Shown here: in pieces, positions 19,926 through 29,836 of the stretch
How the letters are laid out: every line of letters begins with the position of its first letter
How positions within the stretch are numbered: position 1 is the first letter of the stretch
Source of the DNA: Xenoacremonium recifei
Lineage: Eukaryota; Ascomycota; Sordariomycetes; Hypocreales; Nectriaceae
NCBI GenBank assembly: GCA_012184525.1
Contig: WOFQ01000028.1
Coordinates: 1 to 64,000, forward strand
Reading direction: 5' to 3'
Length of the DNA stretch: 64,000 nt
Notes under the pieces: model-generated
The model's input: the letters and a program-made list of their open reading frames with translations, nothing else
Databases searched by the model: none
What the model was told of the DNA's origin: nothing
Program-made: the position numbers and the translations under genes

Positions 19926-21100
19926 TTACAAAGCTCCATTCTCGGTCTTTTGCGCCTTGATCCCCTGATTTCTTTCATCTCGACTTTCACTTTTGGGATC
20001 GAAGTATGCTACCAACAGTCAGCTAGGAGGTAAATACTACGGTTATCGACTCACGCTTTTCCCCGAAAACAGTTGTCCTGATGCCTCTTCGGGGTCCTTC
20101 ATATGTGCCTGGGATGACACGATGTAACGTGCAGCTAAATCCATTCAATTAGCCTGGTGTCTGTGAGGAGAAAGAATAAGCCTCACCGGTTGTCCCACAT
20201 GGCAACACTGCCAATTTCCCATTTCCAGCGGACATAGTGATCATCGGCAGAGTGGATGTGATAGGCAAAGAAGTCAAGTAGTTTATCGGACTCATATTTC
20301 TTCAGTTCAGCAAATCCTATCACAAATCCAGGGTTCACATTGAGTGCCTTTAATCCATTAGCAGGATGTGTTCTGACGGCCGGATGATGAGAATCTATTG
20401 GAGGTCGATTTGGACCTACGCCCCAAAGGTCAATAATTGTATCATACTGAAGACGAGAAGTGTGTACGGCATGGAGGCCGTCAACGAATTTCTTCATGGC
20501 ATCGCTAAGAGCATCGTAAAGCCCGTACTGCGATAGCCACGCTGTATCACCGCCAACCTCGGGGTGCTCCTCCATCCGCAACATCGAGTACGATGGTGGA
20601 TTGATCTCGAAGGAGGTGTCGGCATGAAAATCACCAGACGGCCAGGGCGTATACTTGAGAATTTCTCGATGGTCCTCACGGCTGCCGCGGATAACCATGT
20701 GTTTCGTGTCTTTCTGTGACGGGTGCTTATCTAACACTCCGTAGTGTTCAAAGAGGCTCTCTTGCCCTTCAGTTGTAAGATCCTGATTTCGAAAGAACAC
20801 GACTCCACGCTCAGTCACCAAAAGAGCCAACTCATCTAGTTGCGGGGGTGTCAATTGTGAGAGCTGGACATTTTCCAAAATCGTGCCAATAGATTCAGTC
20901 AGGTCGACTCTTCTGGCAACTGAGAACAGAGCTTTCTTTTCAGGGTCTGCAAAGCTAGCTCGATCTTTGCTGGGGTATATTTGCTCGCGCAGAGGCTCTG
21001 ACGGTTTCCAATCCCTTATTTTGGGGTTGAAGTTTGGATGGATTGTGATAGGGAAGCCAGAATCTTCCGAAACGTGCTTTCGGGACTCGAGGTTTGCCAT
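19926..21100 (-). CDS. TauD/TfdA-type 2-oxoglutarate/Fe(II) dioxygenase
   Basis: Three exons on the minus strand: 21100-20187, 20134-20055 and 20008-19926, giving 358 residues. Iron ligands are H159 and D161 in FHADTSF. After splicing, the distal His is H309 in TLHRVIPG, followed by RRGIRTTVFGEK, which supplies the 2-oxoglutarate-binding arginine. The last exon adds PYFDP, typical of fungal sulfonate and alpha-ketoglutarate dioxygenases. Family members hydroxylate taurine, sulfonates, phenoxyacetates and other small acids. It is separated from the aromatic cluster by the beta-helix pair, so joint regulation is unproven. Without the last two exons the active site would be incomplete, which supports the model. 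Confidence 0.9.
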
Positions 21101-22463
21101 ATTTTCATCAGTCTGGTGCCCAGACTAAACCCAATTGCAGATTTGAAGAAGAGGCAGTTGAACTTCTGGGGGGTTATTCCCAGTATTTATTATGAAGTAA
21201 AATAAGTATGGCGTCATTAACGGCTATAATTGGTCTTCGAACGGATTTGGTGCGCCTTCTTGATCTCGCAAGAATAGGTCGATATATCGTGCTGCGGGGA
21301 AGGATTAAGAGATTACGAATCTTGAGGTGGCATCGTCAGCTTCCTTGAGCAACCCCGCATAACCAAGTCAGGGTGTAGATAGTATATCTATATACTCATA
21401 TCATATGCCACTTTTTAAATTCACAACTGCCTTCAGGCTCACTCGCCGGCTGGACAGTCTATCTATTTTACTGCAGGCTTAAAATAACGTAGAGGTGTAA
21501 GAGAACATGTCTGACAATGAGACAAATGGTGAGGTTAACCTAGGACGACATTGCCCCAATAGCAGCACGACCTAGGCGGGCACGAACCAAAAGGCGGCGC
21601 TGGGTGATGTTTAGAAGCAGCTGATAGCTTTTCTGAATAGAGATGGGGTGAAGACCTTATCCTCTAGGCCAAGGTGTATAGGCTTTACTGTCTTCGACGC
21701 GGGCGCATGCAAAGAGCCGAGGCCAATAAAATCAGCAGGGTCAAGGGAAGCCACGTTAGGATGTTCACCAGATAAGTCAGCAGGGAACTAAGCGAGATGT
21801 ATGGTGTATGACTTCTTCGACCTATAACTAGAAATCCATCAACTATAGTTGTCCTTCCAGTGCTCTTCGGCAGTACCACGGACATGCGAGAGATCAATGC
21901 TTGCTCAAACGAGCAATAAGGCATGACGAACAATCAAGATTCGTTGGTATTTCTCTTTGGGGATAAAGATGAGAAGATGAAGATGAGGAACTCTTGTCCT
22001 CGAGCGGCCCTAAATTTTTATTTACATGTCGGTGTCGTATACATGGTTCATTAGATCGACTTGTAGTGGGCAGAAATAGATACATGAATGCTCAGTCAAT
22101 TGAGAATTTCAGCATAGGAAGGCTAGCAGTTAACCAATTCGAAATTGCCATACTCTAAATATGATAAATTCAGCAGCACCAGGAATCATCCTTCCCCGCT
22201 TCTCCATGAAGGATCAGCTGAGCTACATCCTGGATTGACTCACTTGTAGAGTATGGCGCGTGTCGGACAACAACCCTTTCTAGGTAGGTAGTCTTCAAGA
22301 TTAAGCGCCGATCACTGTGTTATAGTGAAATGCGATTCAAGGCCGTTGCGGGTTATAATTGTATGTATAATTATGATACTAGAGCCTGCGGAAACAAGTT
22401 CGCTCTCCGACACACTTTGTCAACAAGAGATATCCAGACTTTCTTTCTTCAGGACCGCGTTTC
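21101..22463. other. Intergenic region, no convincing gene
   Basis: A minus-strand frame at 21685-21933 encodes one hydrophobic segment (ILTWLPLTLLILLASALC) after a Ser-rich stretch. It could be a fragment of a membrane protein but has no family match I can name. The rest is AT-rich with no coding signal. Confidence 0.35.
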
Positions 22464-22736
22464 ATGTCAGAGACATATGAGCTGGAAACCCTGCTATCAG
22501 CAGCTGCATTTCAGCTGTCGGGGAGAAACCCCAATGCGGATAAGCTAAACGTTGCGCACCTGCACGAAGAACCAACAGCATATTATCCTTGTCACCTCTC
22601 AGTGGCTATCCAGGGGCTTGCAGCACAATTTAAGATGCCAAAGCTCCCGGACAAGTGGGAAAGTTTTCCTCCCAACATTGAGCCGCTTCGATTAAAACTT
22701 GTTCTTGAGTATGGCGTCCGCGCAAAAGCCAACTAA
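22464..22736 (+). CDS. Small ORF of uncertain status upstream of the GIY-YIG gene
   Basis: It encodes 90 residues with balanced composition (ELETLLSAAAFQLSG, WESFPPNIEPLRLKLVLEYG). Its stop overlaps the GIY-YIG start by 26 bp in another frame. It might be a small gene, an upstream ORF in the leader of the larger gene, or chance. I do not recognise a family. Confidence 0.25.
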   Translation: MSETYELETLLSAAAFQLSGRNPNADKLNVAHLHEEPTAYYPCHLSVAIQGLAAQFKMPKLPDKWESFPPNIEPLRLKLVLEYGVRAKAN

Positions 22737-24432
22737 CCCGATCTTTCAAGAGCTGTTGCTCCTACAGGAAGGGATCGATGCCGATCCAAACCCCGAGGAC
22801 TCCGATTTCCTAACCTGTCGTTCATTGGGAACATCCAAAGCCACGCAAGGCAAACGCTGCGGGAACCCCAACAGTCTCAGCAAACAGAAACATATCAAGG
22901 TTTTGTTAGAGTTGTTCTCAAGTTTGGACGAAATACCGAGTGGCGAGGATATCAATGACAAGATTGAAGATTTCCTAAATGCCTCACACTGTTTCCACCA
23001 TCGCGATGTTCCTCTTCTAAGATTTGAGGAATGGAAAAGGTTGCGATCACAGTCAAGCCCGCCAAAGGAGGTTGTTCAATCAGAAAAGGCTCCAGCAGTG
23101 GGAGACGACAGCACTATCAGTTCTGTCTCTGAAATCGCGCCCACACTGCCGTCAACTCCCGGCGGCAGTGATGCGCAGCCGAGATTAGCCAGGGAAGTGT
23201 TACCTCCTAGCGAAAATTATGCTCATGTCGAAACCGTCTTAATTACGGAGACTATTACAACGGAGCGACTCGAGTTCGTCAAAGATAATGACACAGATCC
23301 TCCACGGCATCCCATTCGTCGCAAACCAGTGCATCCTGCGACGGCCGCGCAGGAGAAGTCCTGCGTCGAAGTCGAGGCCCTGACTGGGAGTGTTTCAGCT
23401 TTACAAATAACTGCAACTATGGAGAATAGTATCGCGGGAATCGATACTGATCTGCCCACTAGTGATAAGATTCCCGGACTCGGCTCAACAACCCTGCGGC
23501 GCACTGGGTCGCTCCGAGACGATTCACCAGTGGTCAAAGAGTTTTATCAACACTTGACCCCTCAACAGCAACAGGAAGGCGTGTTGTATATCCTTGAGCA
23601 CACGGAGATTGATGGTCTTTACAAGATTGGCTGTACAAAGTCGACCGCCGACGCCAGAGTTCACCAACCTAATAATTGCTACGGCACCAGCACAAGGATC
23701 ATCCACGAAACTGTTGATGGGCCCTTTGTTGGCGCCTCTAAAGCCGAGAAGCTCGTTGATGTGATCCTTCGCCATCACAGAATTGAAGTTCGCCGATGCG
23801 AGAAATGCGGCCACGGGCACAAAGACTGGTTCAAAGTCCCCAAAGAGAAAGTGCAAGACACAGTTAAGCTCATGGAAGATTTTGTCCGATTGCCTGGTTA
23901 TACGTTACAAGATGGGGCCATGAAGCTCTCTCCATTGGCTCATCAAGTTGTCACAGCGATGTGCAGCTTCACGCCCCAGAAACTAGAAGTGCTCATGGCG
24001 AAGCAGGCGACGTGCTCTTACGGTAATTCCTCGCAGAATCAGTCTACAGATACAACAACAACAACAAAACAGTTGACACAATTATCCATTGAAGCCGAGT
24101 CTTTGGAAGAAATTGACGATGGGGATTATTCGCAAAGCCGGGATTCGAGTCAATTGGAGTTAGACCCAGCCATGAATGGTTCCAGACGGCCGAGGAAAAG
24201 TGACTTAATGAATAAGCTTGGACATACGACAAGAAAAGCCAAGGACAAGACGAAGACGTTGGTTGGACGATTCGGTAGATCACGAGAGTCCACCCCCGAA
24301 CCTGGAGAGGGCGGAAACTTCCAGCATGAGGGACCTCGTACATTTTCCTCATTCCTAACCGATTTTGCCCAGGCGGTCAAGGGATGGGAAGCCGACTTTA
24401 AAGCTGGCTACCGCGGCGAGGGCGATGAATAG
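22711..24432 (+). CDS. GIY-YIG (T5orf172/DUF1766-type) domain protein
   Basis: A single exon of 573 residues from the Met at 22711. A GIY-YIG nuclease-like domain lies at about residues 290-395: LYILEHTE, then DGLYKIGCTKS, an asparagine-rich turn, an AEKLVDVILRHHR helix and a CEKCGHGHKDWF segment. This is the T5orf172 form seen in many fungal hypothetical proteins. The N-terminal part (about 25-115) has CRSLGTSKATQGKRCGNPN, typical of these fungal proteins. The middle and C terminus are disordered and rich in Ser, Thr and charged residues. Whether it cuts DNA is unknown. Such genes are often multicopy in accessory fungal DNA. Confidence 0.82.
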   Translation: MASAQKPTNPIFQELLLLQEGIDADPNPEDSDFLTCRSLGTSKATQGKRCGNPNSLSKQKHIKVLLELFSSLDEIPSGEDINDKIEDFLNASHCFHHRDVPLLRFEEWKRLRSQSSPPKEVVQSEKAPAVGDDSTISSVSEIAPTLPSTPGGSDAQPRLAREVLPPSENYAHVETVLITETITTERLEFVKDNDTDPPRHPIRRKPVHPATAAQEKSCVEVEALTGSVSALQITATMENSIAGIDTDLPTSDKIPGLGSTTLRRTGSLRDDSPVVKEFYQHLTPQQQQEGVLYILEHTEIDGLYKIGCTKSTADARVHQPNNCYGTSTRIIHETVDGPFVGASKAEKLVDVILRHHRIEVRRCEKCGHGHKDWFKVPKEKVQDTVKLMEDFVRLPGYTLQDGAMKLSPLAHQVVTAMCSFTPQKLEVLMAKQATCSYGNSSQNQSTDTTTTTKQLTQLSIEAESLEEIDDGDYSQSRDSSQLELDPAMNGSRRPRKSDLMNKLGHTTRKAKDKTKTLVGRFGRSRESTPEPGEGGNFQHEGPRTFSSFLTDFAQAVKGWEADFKAGYRGEGDE

Positions 24433-25077
24433 GTCAATCCTGTAAATGGAGATTGTATTTGTAGAGTTAAACCCCTTCCGAAATGTATTTGTCACTTTCA
24501 TCAAGACGAAGCGCAGAACTGGCCCTCAGCTTTACCAGCCCTATGCTAACAACGACGCAGTCCTCGAAGCCCTAGTACCTAGAATAGCTAAATGGAGTGG
24601 AATTGGAAGAGTGGTAAATGGCCTGCGTGGATCAACACCACACGTACCAACCTCCTCATGACCCCATCATCACGCCGTTCGAGCCGCCTTGGTAACTCTC
24701 AGCTCCCCTTGATTGTCCCTAGCCACTCCATTCAGAAGCACTAGTTGTTGGATCCGGCGGGGAAATAGGCTTGGCGGATCAGATAAAGTCACATATTACC
24801 TCATACTTCAGTAGAGATGGAAACGGAAACGGAGCTTACCTAGCACTCCGTTCCACCATGATTCGCCGGCCTTGGCCTTGCGGTCACGACCAACACCACC
24901 ACCGTGATCATACGCAGTAAATAGCGCCGTCGAAGAGCTTTCTCTGCTTTGGACTCCATAACCGGCTGCAAGATAGCCTTGCTATATTACCTGCCCTGAC
25001 GCCTGCTTGTTGCCGTTTGCGTAGATCTGCTCTCTTGTCTCTCATCTCATCATCGCCTTCAATCCTCGATCTAAGTT
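24433..25077. other. Intergenic promoter region of the lipase gene
   Basis: I see no gene. The last 100 bp are pyrimidine-rich (CTCTCTTGTCTCTCATCTCATC), a common leader feature in filamentous fungi. Confidence 0.4.
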
Positions 25078-26412
25078 ATGATCTTGAATCGTCTACTAGC
25101 CATTTGCGCCTGGCTTTCAATGGCTGCTGCAGCCAATACTGCTGCCATCACTGACGCGGAGCCAATTCCGCCGAGTCGAGACCCTTGGTATTCGGCCCCG
25201 ACCGGGTTTGAGAATACGGAGCCAGGCACAGTGCTACGTTTACGACTCGCGCCCGGTAACTTAACAGTTGCCGTTGGCAATTGCACAGCGTCCTACAACA
25301 TCCTCTATCGCACGACTGATAGCCAGTACAAACCTTCATGGGCGGTCACAACTTTGCTCGTGCCAGAACTCGGTTCTGATAGCATGTCTTCGGCGATCTT
25401 CAACCAGTCTGCTCTACTATCCTACCAGGTGCCGTATGACTCGGCCGACGTCGATTCTAGCCCAAGCTATCGGCTGTACTTCAAGGACCCGACTCAACCT
25501 GCGCCTTATGGCACAGCACTGGGACTAGGGCTATTTGTTGCAGTTCCCGATTACGAAGGTCCGCTCGCTTCATTTACTGCTGGTGTTGTGTCTGGACATG
25601 CCACCATCGACTCTGTTCGCGCGATTCTCTCTTTGGGACTTGGTCTGAACACCACATCACCAAAAGTTGCGCTCTGGGGCTACTCGGGAGGTGCATTGGC
25701 TAGTGAATGGGCGTCTGAGCTGGCTGTCCAATACGCTCCTGAATTGACGAGCACCATCGTCGGTGCCGCGATTGGTGGGTTAACGCCAAACGTCAGCAGC
25801 GTTCTCAACAGCATCACGGGCACCAATGCGGCAGGGCTGGCTCCAGCCGCCATTCTAGGCATTACGAGCCAGTATCCCGACGTACAAAAGTACGTCCTGT
25901 CCAAGCTCAAGAAAACCGGAGAATACAACAAAACCGCCTTCCTTGCTACACAAAGATATACCGCTGTCGAGGCAGGCTATGCTTATGTCGGACAGAACAT
26001 CTCGGAATACTTTGAAGGTGGCAGTGCCATCTTCCAGGATCCCAAGGTTAAAGCTATTATCAACCGCGATGGCATTATGGGTTACCATGGAGTTCCCCAA
26101 TGGCCCATCTTCATGTATAAAGCTATCCAGGATGAGATTAGCAAGATTGCCGACACCGACGCTTTGGTGCAAAAATACTGCGATGTCGGTGCAAACATCT
26201 TATACCAAAGGAATGCTCAAGGTTCCCACCACGAGGAGGGGTATTATGGTATTGAGGACGCTATAAAATTCCTAGCATCTGTTTTAACAGGGACATACTC
26301 AATGAGTTACGACACCGAAGGATGCACGGTTCAGAACGTCTCAAGTAACAGTACTGTAATTCCGTTACGCAAGAGGGATACTGTTCCAAATGGTGTATTC
26401 AGCCTTTGGTGA
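25078..26412 (+). CDS. Secretory lipase (Candida antarctica lipase A-like family)
   Basis: A single exon of 444 residues with a signal peptide (about 1-22). The nucleophile elbow GYSGG places Ser203. An Asp in IQDEI (D352) and a His in GSHHEE (H384/H385) match the Asp and His order of the family. Several N-x-S/T sequons and paired cysteines fit secretion. The family hydrolyses triacylglycerols and esters outside the cell. A Lys-Arg pair near the C terminus (RKRD, about 433-436) could be a Kex2 cleavage site. Confidence 0.92.
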   Translation: MILNRLLAICAWLSMAAAANTAAITDAEPIPPSRDPWYSAPTGFENTEPGTVLRLRLAPGNLTVAVGNCTASYNILYRTTDSQYKPSWAVTTLLVPELGSDSMSSAIFNQSALLSYQVPYDSADVDSSPSYRLYFKDPTQPAPYGTALGLGLFVAVPDYEGPLASFTAGVVSGHATIDSVRAILSLGLGLNTTSPKVALWGYSGGALASEWASELAVQYAPELTSTIVGAAIGGLTPNVSSVLNSITGTNAAGLAPAAILGITSQYPDVQKYVLSKLKKTGEYNKTAFLATQRYTAVEAGYAYVGQNISEYFEGGSAIFQDPKVKAIINRDGIMGYHGVPQWPIFMYKAIQDEISKIADTDALVQKYCDVGANILYQRNAQGSHHEEGYYGIEDAIKFLASVLTGTYSMSYDTEGCTVQNVSSNSTVIPLRKRDTVPNGVFSLW

Positions 26413-26706
26413 AGGGAGATCAGTAGATTGGAAAGTCAAGGTGGAAGCTTTTTCCGTTAGCTTATAATAGTAGTATGATGCGTAGGTTCTCTAAACAATG
26501 GCGGAAGAAATCTTAAGCATCACGGGATGGTTGACAACACGATTAAGGCTTATCTACATCAGGAAAACAAAGCTTGCTGGATTAAACAAGTTAAATGTTT
26601 GATAGAAGCACGTTCCTCTCCTAAGCGGTAACTAGTATACTCAACCTACTACTCGTCAGCAGAAAATCTCATAATAAATTAGTCATATCATCCCCAGTGT
26701 CCTTTG
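26413..26706. other. Convergent 3' flank, no gene seen
   Basis: Short AT-rich spacer between the convergent lipase and KH-protein genes. Confidence 0.4.
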
Positions 26707-27615
26707 TCAGTAACCTCTCCGGCGTTGTTGATCAACTCGCCATGGCGGCAGCGGAATATCTCCTGTGTCTGTGGCTGGCTTGCTCCCAATTTCCAGCATC
26801 AGCTGCTGGTACTCGCGATCCATCTCCTCCTCAGCCTTGGGTAAGTTAGGTTGTGGCTGGTTGCTGTCAGTCTGGTCAGCGGATCTCTGAAACCCAATCA
26901 ATCTCACTTCCCGTGGCTGGGCCTCGTCGTCGCGGAAAGTCCCGTTCAAGATGGCCAGCCCGCGGAGCTGTTGGCGTTTACGCTCGTTCTCCTGCTCAGG
27001 TGTCAACGTGGCCATTTCGATGACGTCTTGGACGAGCCGCTTGGCTGCGTCGAGCTTATGTTGGGCGTCCGCAGTGATGAGGCAGTGAAGGGGCTCCCTG
27101 TCATCGTCAGCTTTGCCCTTGCCGCCCTTGACCGAGCCTTTGCCCCGGATGACGATGTTGGCGCCCGACTTTTCGTTCATCTCCTTAAGACTGCTGCCGC
27201 GAGGTCCGAGGATCTGCCCGATGAAGTTGATCCAGGGAAAGTCTCCTACCGGGATGTAGAGCTTCTCGCTGATCTTTGTCGACTGCCGACGATAGTCAAA
27301 GGGCGGCCGGTACGCTGGGATAGTTCTGAAAGCCGTCTCAACGAGTTGATCTCGCTCTCTTTCCAGGCGCTGGCGATGGCGTTGCTCGCGGGTGTTAGTA
27401 CGTCGTCCAGCGCGATCGTACTCGGGATCCGGTGAGGGAGAACGAGGTCTCTGCAGGGGAAGGAGGTTTCCAGCGCGGAGCTGAGTCGTGATCTCATTGA
27501 TGCGAAAGATCACGATGTACGCGTCGAGTTGTTCGCTCGTCATTGTCGACGTGATGACTGTTGGCAAGCCAGCAGAAGTTTCGCGAGCTGGCCCCCATCG
27601 TCCACGACGCGACAT
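26707..27615 (-). CDS. BBP/SF1-like KH-domain protein lacking zinc knuckles
   Basis: A single exon of 302 residues. A KH domain spans about 117-205, with LYIPVGDFPWINFIGQILGP and the GPRG loop at 137-140, as in branchpoint-binding protein (Msl5/SF1). The upstream RQRLERERDQLVETAF helix and the downstream LAILNGTFRDD and EEMDREYQQLM stretches also match BBP. However, the two CCHC knuckles normally found right after the 'LNGTLRDDE' segment are absent, and so is the long Pro-rich tail; BBP is usually around 500-600 residues. It is either a paralogue that lost the knuckles or a distinct KH protein, and probably RNA-binding and nuclear. Confidence 0.85.
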   Translation of the reverse strand: MSRRGRWGPARETSAGLPTVITSTMTSEQLDAYIVIFRINEITTQLRAGNLLPLQRPRSPSPDPEYDRAGRRTNTREQRHRQRLERERDQLVETAFRTIPAYRPPFDYRRQSTKISEKLYIPVGDFPWINFIGQILGPRGSSLKEMNEKSGANIVIRGKGSVKGGKGKADDDREPLHCLITADAQHKLDAAKRLVQDVIEMATLTPEQENERKRQQLRGLAILNGTFRDDEAQPREVRLIGFQRSADQTDSNQPQPNLPKAEEEMDREYQQLMLEIGSKPATDTGDIPLPPWRVDQQRRRGY

Positions 27616-27966
27616 TTTAGATGGATGAATGAAAGGTTAGTGTGAGGGTTAGTAGATGAGCAGAGCCCAGGTAGCAAGACTGGTGTGTGTAGATGGAAGA
27701 AGCAGGTTTGGTGGGGAGAAGAGCATTTGGGAGGGGTTTAAATAGTGCCTTAACGCATATTCAGGAAGCTTAACTCTATTCCAGACACACAAAGAAGACA
27801 TCGAAACACCAGCCATCCAATAGCGAATAGAACTGTGTCCATGTCTCTATATAGGTTCTTAGAGATCAGTTAAACTCATTACTTTTTTCTTGGCCGTCTG
27901 CTGTGTGTAGATGTAAGACTCGTCATTAGACTCCTTGTTCCTGTACGCCGAAAGATACAAATTATT
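27616..27966. other. Promoter region of the KH-protein gene
   Basis: It runs from the KH-protein start to the 3' end of the next minus-strand gene. I see no gene in it. Confidence 0.4.
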
Positions 27967-29240
27967 CTACAAAGGCGTATTGCACCATCGCTCTTTCCCG
28001 CCGACAACCCTGCATATTTGCACCTCAAACAAGGTCCCCAACAATCCTCCAACAAGGATTCCAGCTATTTCTCCCGTCCCAACCATCTGCAAACTCGCCT
28101 CCTGCTTAACGCCTGGCTCGGTGGCTTTTTCGTCCATCACTTTGCCCACGACGACCATGTAAACGGCACCACCCGTGAGGCCTGCGCAAAGGAACAGTAG
28201 GCCTATCAGCAAGTACGACGAGAAGAGCCCGAGGATGGCATCGACGAGCAAGATCGAAGTCGCAACGCCCAAGATCGAGAAAAGCACCCGCGTGCTGCGG
28301 ACGCGGAAGATGGGGATGAAGGTTCGAGCTACAAAGGCCCCCAGCTGGAATACGAGGCCGTAGCAGGTGGAGAACTCGAAGAAAGATTCGAACACGGATG
28401 ACTCCGGCAGGGCATGGGCGATGCCCGGGAATACGACTGTTTGCGCAGCCGCAGAGACACCCAGAGGGATCATGAACGGCGCTACCTCCCGGAAGAGGTG
28501 ACTTCGGTCTGGTTGCTGCTGTTCAGGCTCCTTGGTGAGAAGAGACACGTCCTCTGGGTCATCCTCCAGGCGCTCCTTGTCACAGCCTAGCCTCATGCCC
28601 GGGTAGTTCATCGGAGCTCGCGGCAAGACAACAAAGTAACCCACTAGCAGCAAGCCCACGAGGCAGTACACAAACTCGATGGCAGTACGGAGGAAGGCCT
28701 GCATCCAGACCGTCACGAGAAACGGCAGGACGGCACAGACGAGCGCTCCGGCTCCAGTGCCCGCGCCCCAGCCCGCCAGCCCGGTCTTGCCATAGTACCG
28801 CAGCATGCCGAGCATCGACACGTCTGTGGCCGCAGTGCACGCCGACGCCAGCATTGATGTGAAGATTCTCGCGGGCGGCGGCACGTTAGGAGGCGTGACG
28901 TGCGTGACGAATGCCGCGAGGATCCAGCAGCTACCAACAGACAACGGCCGCATCCAGTACGGGACAAGATGGAGGACATGAGGCAGCAGAGCCTTTACAG
29001 CCAGGCCCGGCAGCGTCTCGATGAGAATCACCACCCATCGCGGATACGGGATGATGAGGTAGTTGGCCGAGAAGACGATGAAGGGCAGCACCGCGTTGGC
29101 GAGGCCTGGTCGAGTCAGTGACGTCTAGCGAAACGGTGCTGTCTAGCGCAACGGTGCTGTCACGTACCTATCAGGGCAAATCCCAAATACGTCTGCAAGC
29201 GATGGCCGCAGGGGCTTCTCGACGGTCGGATTGACGGCAT
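27967..29240 (-). CDS. BTN1: Btn1/CLN3 (battenin) family vacuolar membrane protein
   Basis: Two exons on the minus strand, 29240-29168 and 29105-27967, giving 403 residues, close to the roughly 400 of yeast Btn1. The short first exon restores the family start FGLANAV-like segment (YLGFALIGLANAVLPF). About ten hydrophobic segments follow. The conserved YYGKTGLAGWGAGTGAGAL stretch matches the 'HYYG...AGWGSGTG' signature of battenins, and a long acidic loop (about 195-220) separates the two halves. Homologues sit in the vacuole or lysosome membrane and affect pH and amino-acid balance. The gene is divergent from the glycosyltransferase-like gene. Confidence 0.92.
29123..29158. repeat. 18-bp tandem duplication inside an intron
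   Basis: The unit GTCTAGCGAAACGGTGCT at 29123-29140 is repeated at 29141-29158 with one A-to-C difference. It lies wholly within the single intron of the Btn1-like gene, about 17 bp from the acceptor, and accounts for more than half of that intron. Confidence 0.75.
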
Positions 29241-29836
29241 TTTGGGCGGCTCTGTCGCGTGTCAAAGCTCAGAGCTCAAGCAAGAGCATCACGAACACTC
29301 GGCAACACGGGACCGGCGGGCTTTTGCTTTTGTTCCATCTCCTGAACCTCAAGGCGTGCGACTTACAAGAGGCGCCTCCCGATCGGGGAAAAGCCCAGGA
29401 GGATCCTCCGTGTCCCGAATTTCGGGCCTGGGGCCTGGTTCACCGGCCGGGGGCGCGCTCGAGCCTCAGCCTCTCATCGCGACTCTCGATCCCACGTGGT
29501 GGTCCGCTTGGGCCTGGCTAGGCGGCGCCAGGCCGATCTGGCGGCGACGGGTGCCGAAATGATTGGGCACTGGTGCTTCAGGGCAACGGCGAGCAACGGC
29601 GAACTCGGATTCGCGAGATGCAGCATGTGGCGCAATGGGCGAGAGTCATTGATGGTGTTTCTTATCGGAGGGGGACGATAGCAATACGACCTTGGGGGGT
29701 GTTGTTTTCGTGGGCCGGCCTCACACGACACGACTGCGGCCTTGGCTGGGAGTCGACCGTCAGCCTCGATTGGGCATTCTTGGACTCGACTCTTTTCAAT
29801 CGGTGGCTGTCCGTCGGCGTGCTTTGAGGCTTTGAG
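29241..29836. other. Divergent promoter region
   Basis: GC-rich spacer between the divergent Btn1-like and glycosyltransferase-like genes. Overlapping ORFs on both strands have no domain character, and I treat them as chance. Confidence 0.4.
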
